Below, in pieces: positions 59,766 through 60,823 of a stretch of DNA of 60,823 nucleotides. The first letter of the stretch is position 1. Each line of letters starts with the position of its first letter. Source of the stretch: Mesorhizobium sp. ORS 3324 (GTDB taxonomy: Bacteria > Pseudomonadota > Alphaproteobacteria > Rhizobiales > Rhizobiaceae); contig LM655188.1 of the NCBI GenBank assembly GCA_000824825.2, forward strand, positions 1 through 60,823. The letters run 5' to 3'. Position numbers and translations under genes: made by a program. The notes under the pieces were generated by a model. It ran no database searches, had not been told where the DNA came from, and worked only from the letters and a program-made list of their open reading frames with translations.

Positions 59766-60764
59766 TCATGCCTGTTCGTCCATCAAATGCAGGTGCTCGC
59801 GGTTGAAGGTGAGCATGACGGCCTCGCCCTCCGCCGGCAGCGCCGTTCCCGCCGGCACCACGGCATGGAGCCTCAGCCCATCGGCATCGAGCGCCAGCCT
59901 GGTGGTGGCGCCGAGATAGTTGGTGCCGACGAGGCGCGCGGCAACGCCGTCGCCGCTCGTTGCTTGCGAGACGCGGATGGATTCTGGCCGAAGGCTGCCC
60001 CAGCGATGCTGGCCGGAATAACGCTGGATGAAATCCGGCGGCAGCACGTTGGACGAGCCGACGAAATCGGCGACGAAGCGCGTCTTCGGCCGCTGGTAGA
60101 TATCCTCCGGCGTGCCGACCTGCATGATCCTGCCGTCGTTGAAGACGGCGACGCGGTCGGCCATGGACAGCGCCTCGCCCTGGTCATGGGTGACGAAGAT
60201 GAAGGTGATGCCGAGCACCTTCTGCAGCGACTTCAGTTCCTCCTGCATGTTCTCGCGCAGCTTGAGGTCGAGCGCGCCGAGCGGTTCGTCGAGCAGCAGC
60301 ACCTTGGGCTGGTTGACCAACGCGCGGGCGAGCGCGACGCGCTGACGCTGGCCGCCGGAAAGCTGGCCGGGGCGCCGGGCGCCGTAGCCCGGCAGGCGCA
60401 CCAGCGACAACGCCTCCTCCGCCGCCTTCAGCCGCTCGGGCTTGCCGACGCCCTTGACCATCAGGCCGTAGGCGACGTTGTCGAGCACGTTCAAATGCGG
60501 GAACAGCGCATAGTCCTGGAAGACGGTATTGACGTTGCGGCGATAGGGCGGGACGCCTTCGGCCCGCTCGCCGAAGATGGAGATCGATCCGGCCGTCGGC
60601 TGCTCGAAGCCGGCGATCAATCGCAGGCAGGTCGTCTTGCCGGACCCCGACGGCCCGAGCATGGCGAAGAACTCGCCGGGCGCGATCTCGAGATCGACCG
60701 CATCGACGGCGCGCACGCTGCCGAAATGGCGCGAGACTTGTTTGAAGGAAACGGCGGAGGTCAT
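59766..60764 (-). CDS. potA: Polyamine-type ABC transporter ATP-binding protein (PotA-like)
   Basis: This 332-residue ATPase has Walker A GPSGSGKTT near residue 37, VFQDYALFPHLNV, signature LSGGQRQRVALARALV, Walker B VLLLDEPLGALD, and H-loop FVTHDQGEA. A C-terminal TOBE regulatory domain (LRPESIRVS, YLGATTRL) is present. It is upstream of potB and potC on the same strand, with a repeat in the gap. The matching substrate-binding protein is not in the window and may lie upstream of it. Confidence 0.92.
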   Translation of the reverse strand: MTSAVSFKQVSRHFGSVRAVDAVDLEIAPGEFFAMLGPSGSGKTTCLRLIAGFEQPTAGSISIFGERAEGVPPYRRNVNTVFQDYALFPHLNVLDNVAYGLMVKGVGKPERLKAAEEALSLVRLPGYGARRPGQLSGGQRQRVALARALVNQPKVLLLDEPLGALDLKLRENMQEELKSLQKVLGITFIFVTHDQGEALSMADRVAVFNDGRIMQVGTPEDIYQRPKTRFVADFVGSSNVLPPDFIQRYSGQHRWGSLRPESIRVSQATSGDGVAARLVGTNYLGATTRLALDADGLRLHAVVPAGTALPAEGEAVMLTFNREHLHLMDEQA

Positions 60765-60802
60765 GTGCTGTCCTGAGGCTTCACGCTCTCAAATTCGGGC
60801 GT

Positions 60803-60823
60803 CTGCGCTGCCCCTCATCCGCC
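60803..60823. repeat. Probable edge of another rhizobial intergenic repeat
   Basis: The last bases (CCCCTCATCCGCC) repeat the CCCCTCATCCG motif found inside the hairpin cluster at 55483-55494, so a further palindromic element probably begins here. The short match makes this tentative. Confidence 0.3.

Overview
The window is about 61 kb of GC-rich DNA from an alphaproteobacterium. It most resembles Mesorhizobium or a close Rhizobiales relative. The reasons are the gene families and their order (heterotetrameric sarcosine oxidase, NAD-dependent formate dehydrogenase fdsGBA-CD behind a LysR gene, ehu-type ABC transporter, dpp and pot operons), the frequent ATGA/TGATG overlaps, and the many short intergenic palindromic repeats typical of rhizobial chromosomes. 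There is no transposase, integrase, phage gene, rRNA or CRISPR array. One tRNA (Thr, anticodon CGU) is present.

Layout. 1-4.98 kb: a TPR-methyltransferase, a DNA-repair pair (MBL-fold exonuclease and ATP-dependent DNA ligase) and a membrane-anchored unknown. 5.0-6.5 kb: a dispersed repeat, tRNA-Thr and two small exported proteins. 6.6-18.0 kb: two divergent catabolic units. On the minus strand, two creatinase/ectoine-hydrolase-type M24 proteins run into soxBDAG. On the plus strand, an ehuBCDA-like transporter is followed by a GntR/FCD regulator. 18.2-24.3 kb: an envelope-stress-like block (EF-hand protein, ECF sigma factor, membrane anti-sigma candidate, periplasmic metal-sensor-like protein, two GCG_CRPN-type peptides, DUF1800 and DUF1501). 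24.5 kb: a flavin-binding PPOX protein behind an FNR/FixK-like box. 25.1-30.4 kb: a dppABCDF peptide transporter. 30.9-33.6 kb: a long-chain acyl-CoA ligase with an unusual Ala/Lys-rich leader, followed by an ETF-beta lysine methyltransferase homologue. 33.7-36.1 kb: a HAD phosphatase and pgi. 36.5-39.8 kb: a MocR regulator and an MttB-family (non-pyrrolysine) methyltransferase. 39.8-44.6 kb: an unknown protein, an IlvD/Edd-family sugar-acid dehydratase, a CoxG-like protein, Mrp and a VOC protein. 44.6-45.0 kb: a decayed DUF47/Pit phosphate-transport remnant. 45.1-52.3 kb: a LysR regulator and fdsGBACD. 52.4-56.1 kb: an alpha/beta-hydrolase/cyclase-like/LuxR fusion, an exported AhpD-like protein and small NTF2-like proteins. 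56.2-60.8 kb: aldehyde dehydrogenase and a potABC-type polyamine transporter.

A recurring theme is methylamine and one-carbon flow: the MttB-family protein, sarcosine oxidase with its folate-binding domain, and formate dehydrogenase. The most unusual assembly is at 6.6-18.0 kb. It pairs an ectoine-type transporter and two metal-free ectoine-hydrolase-like enzymes with sarcosine oxidase, and none of the other known ectoine-degradation genes is present in the window. All calls come from reading the sequence and its translations; no database search was run.
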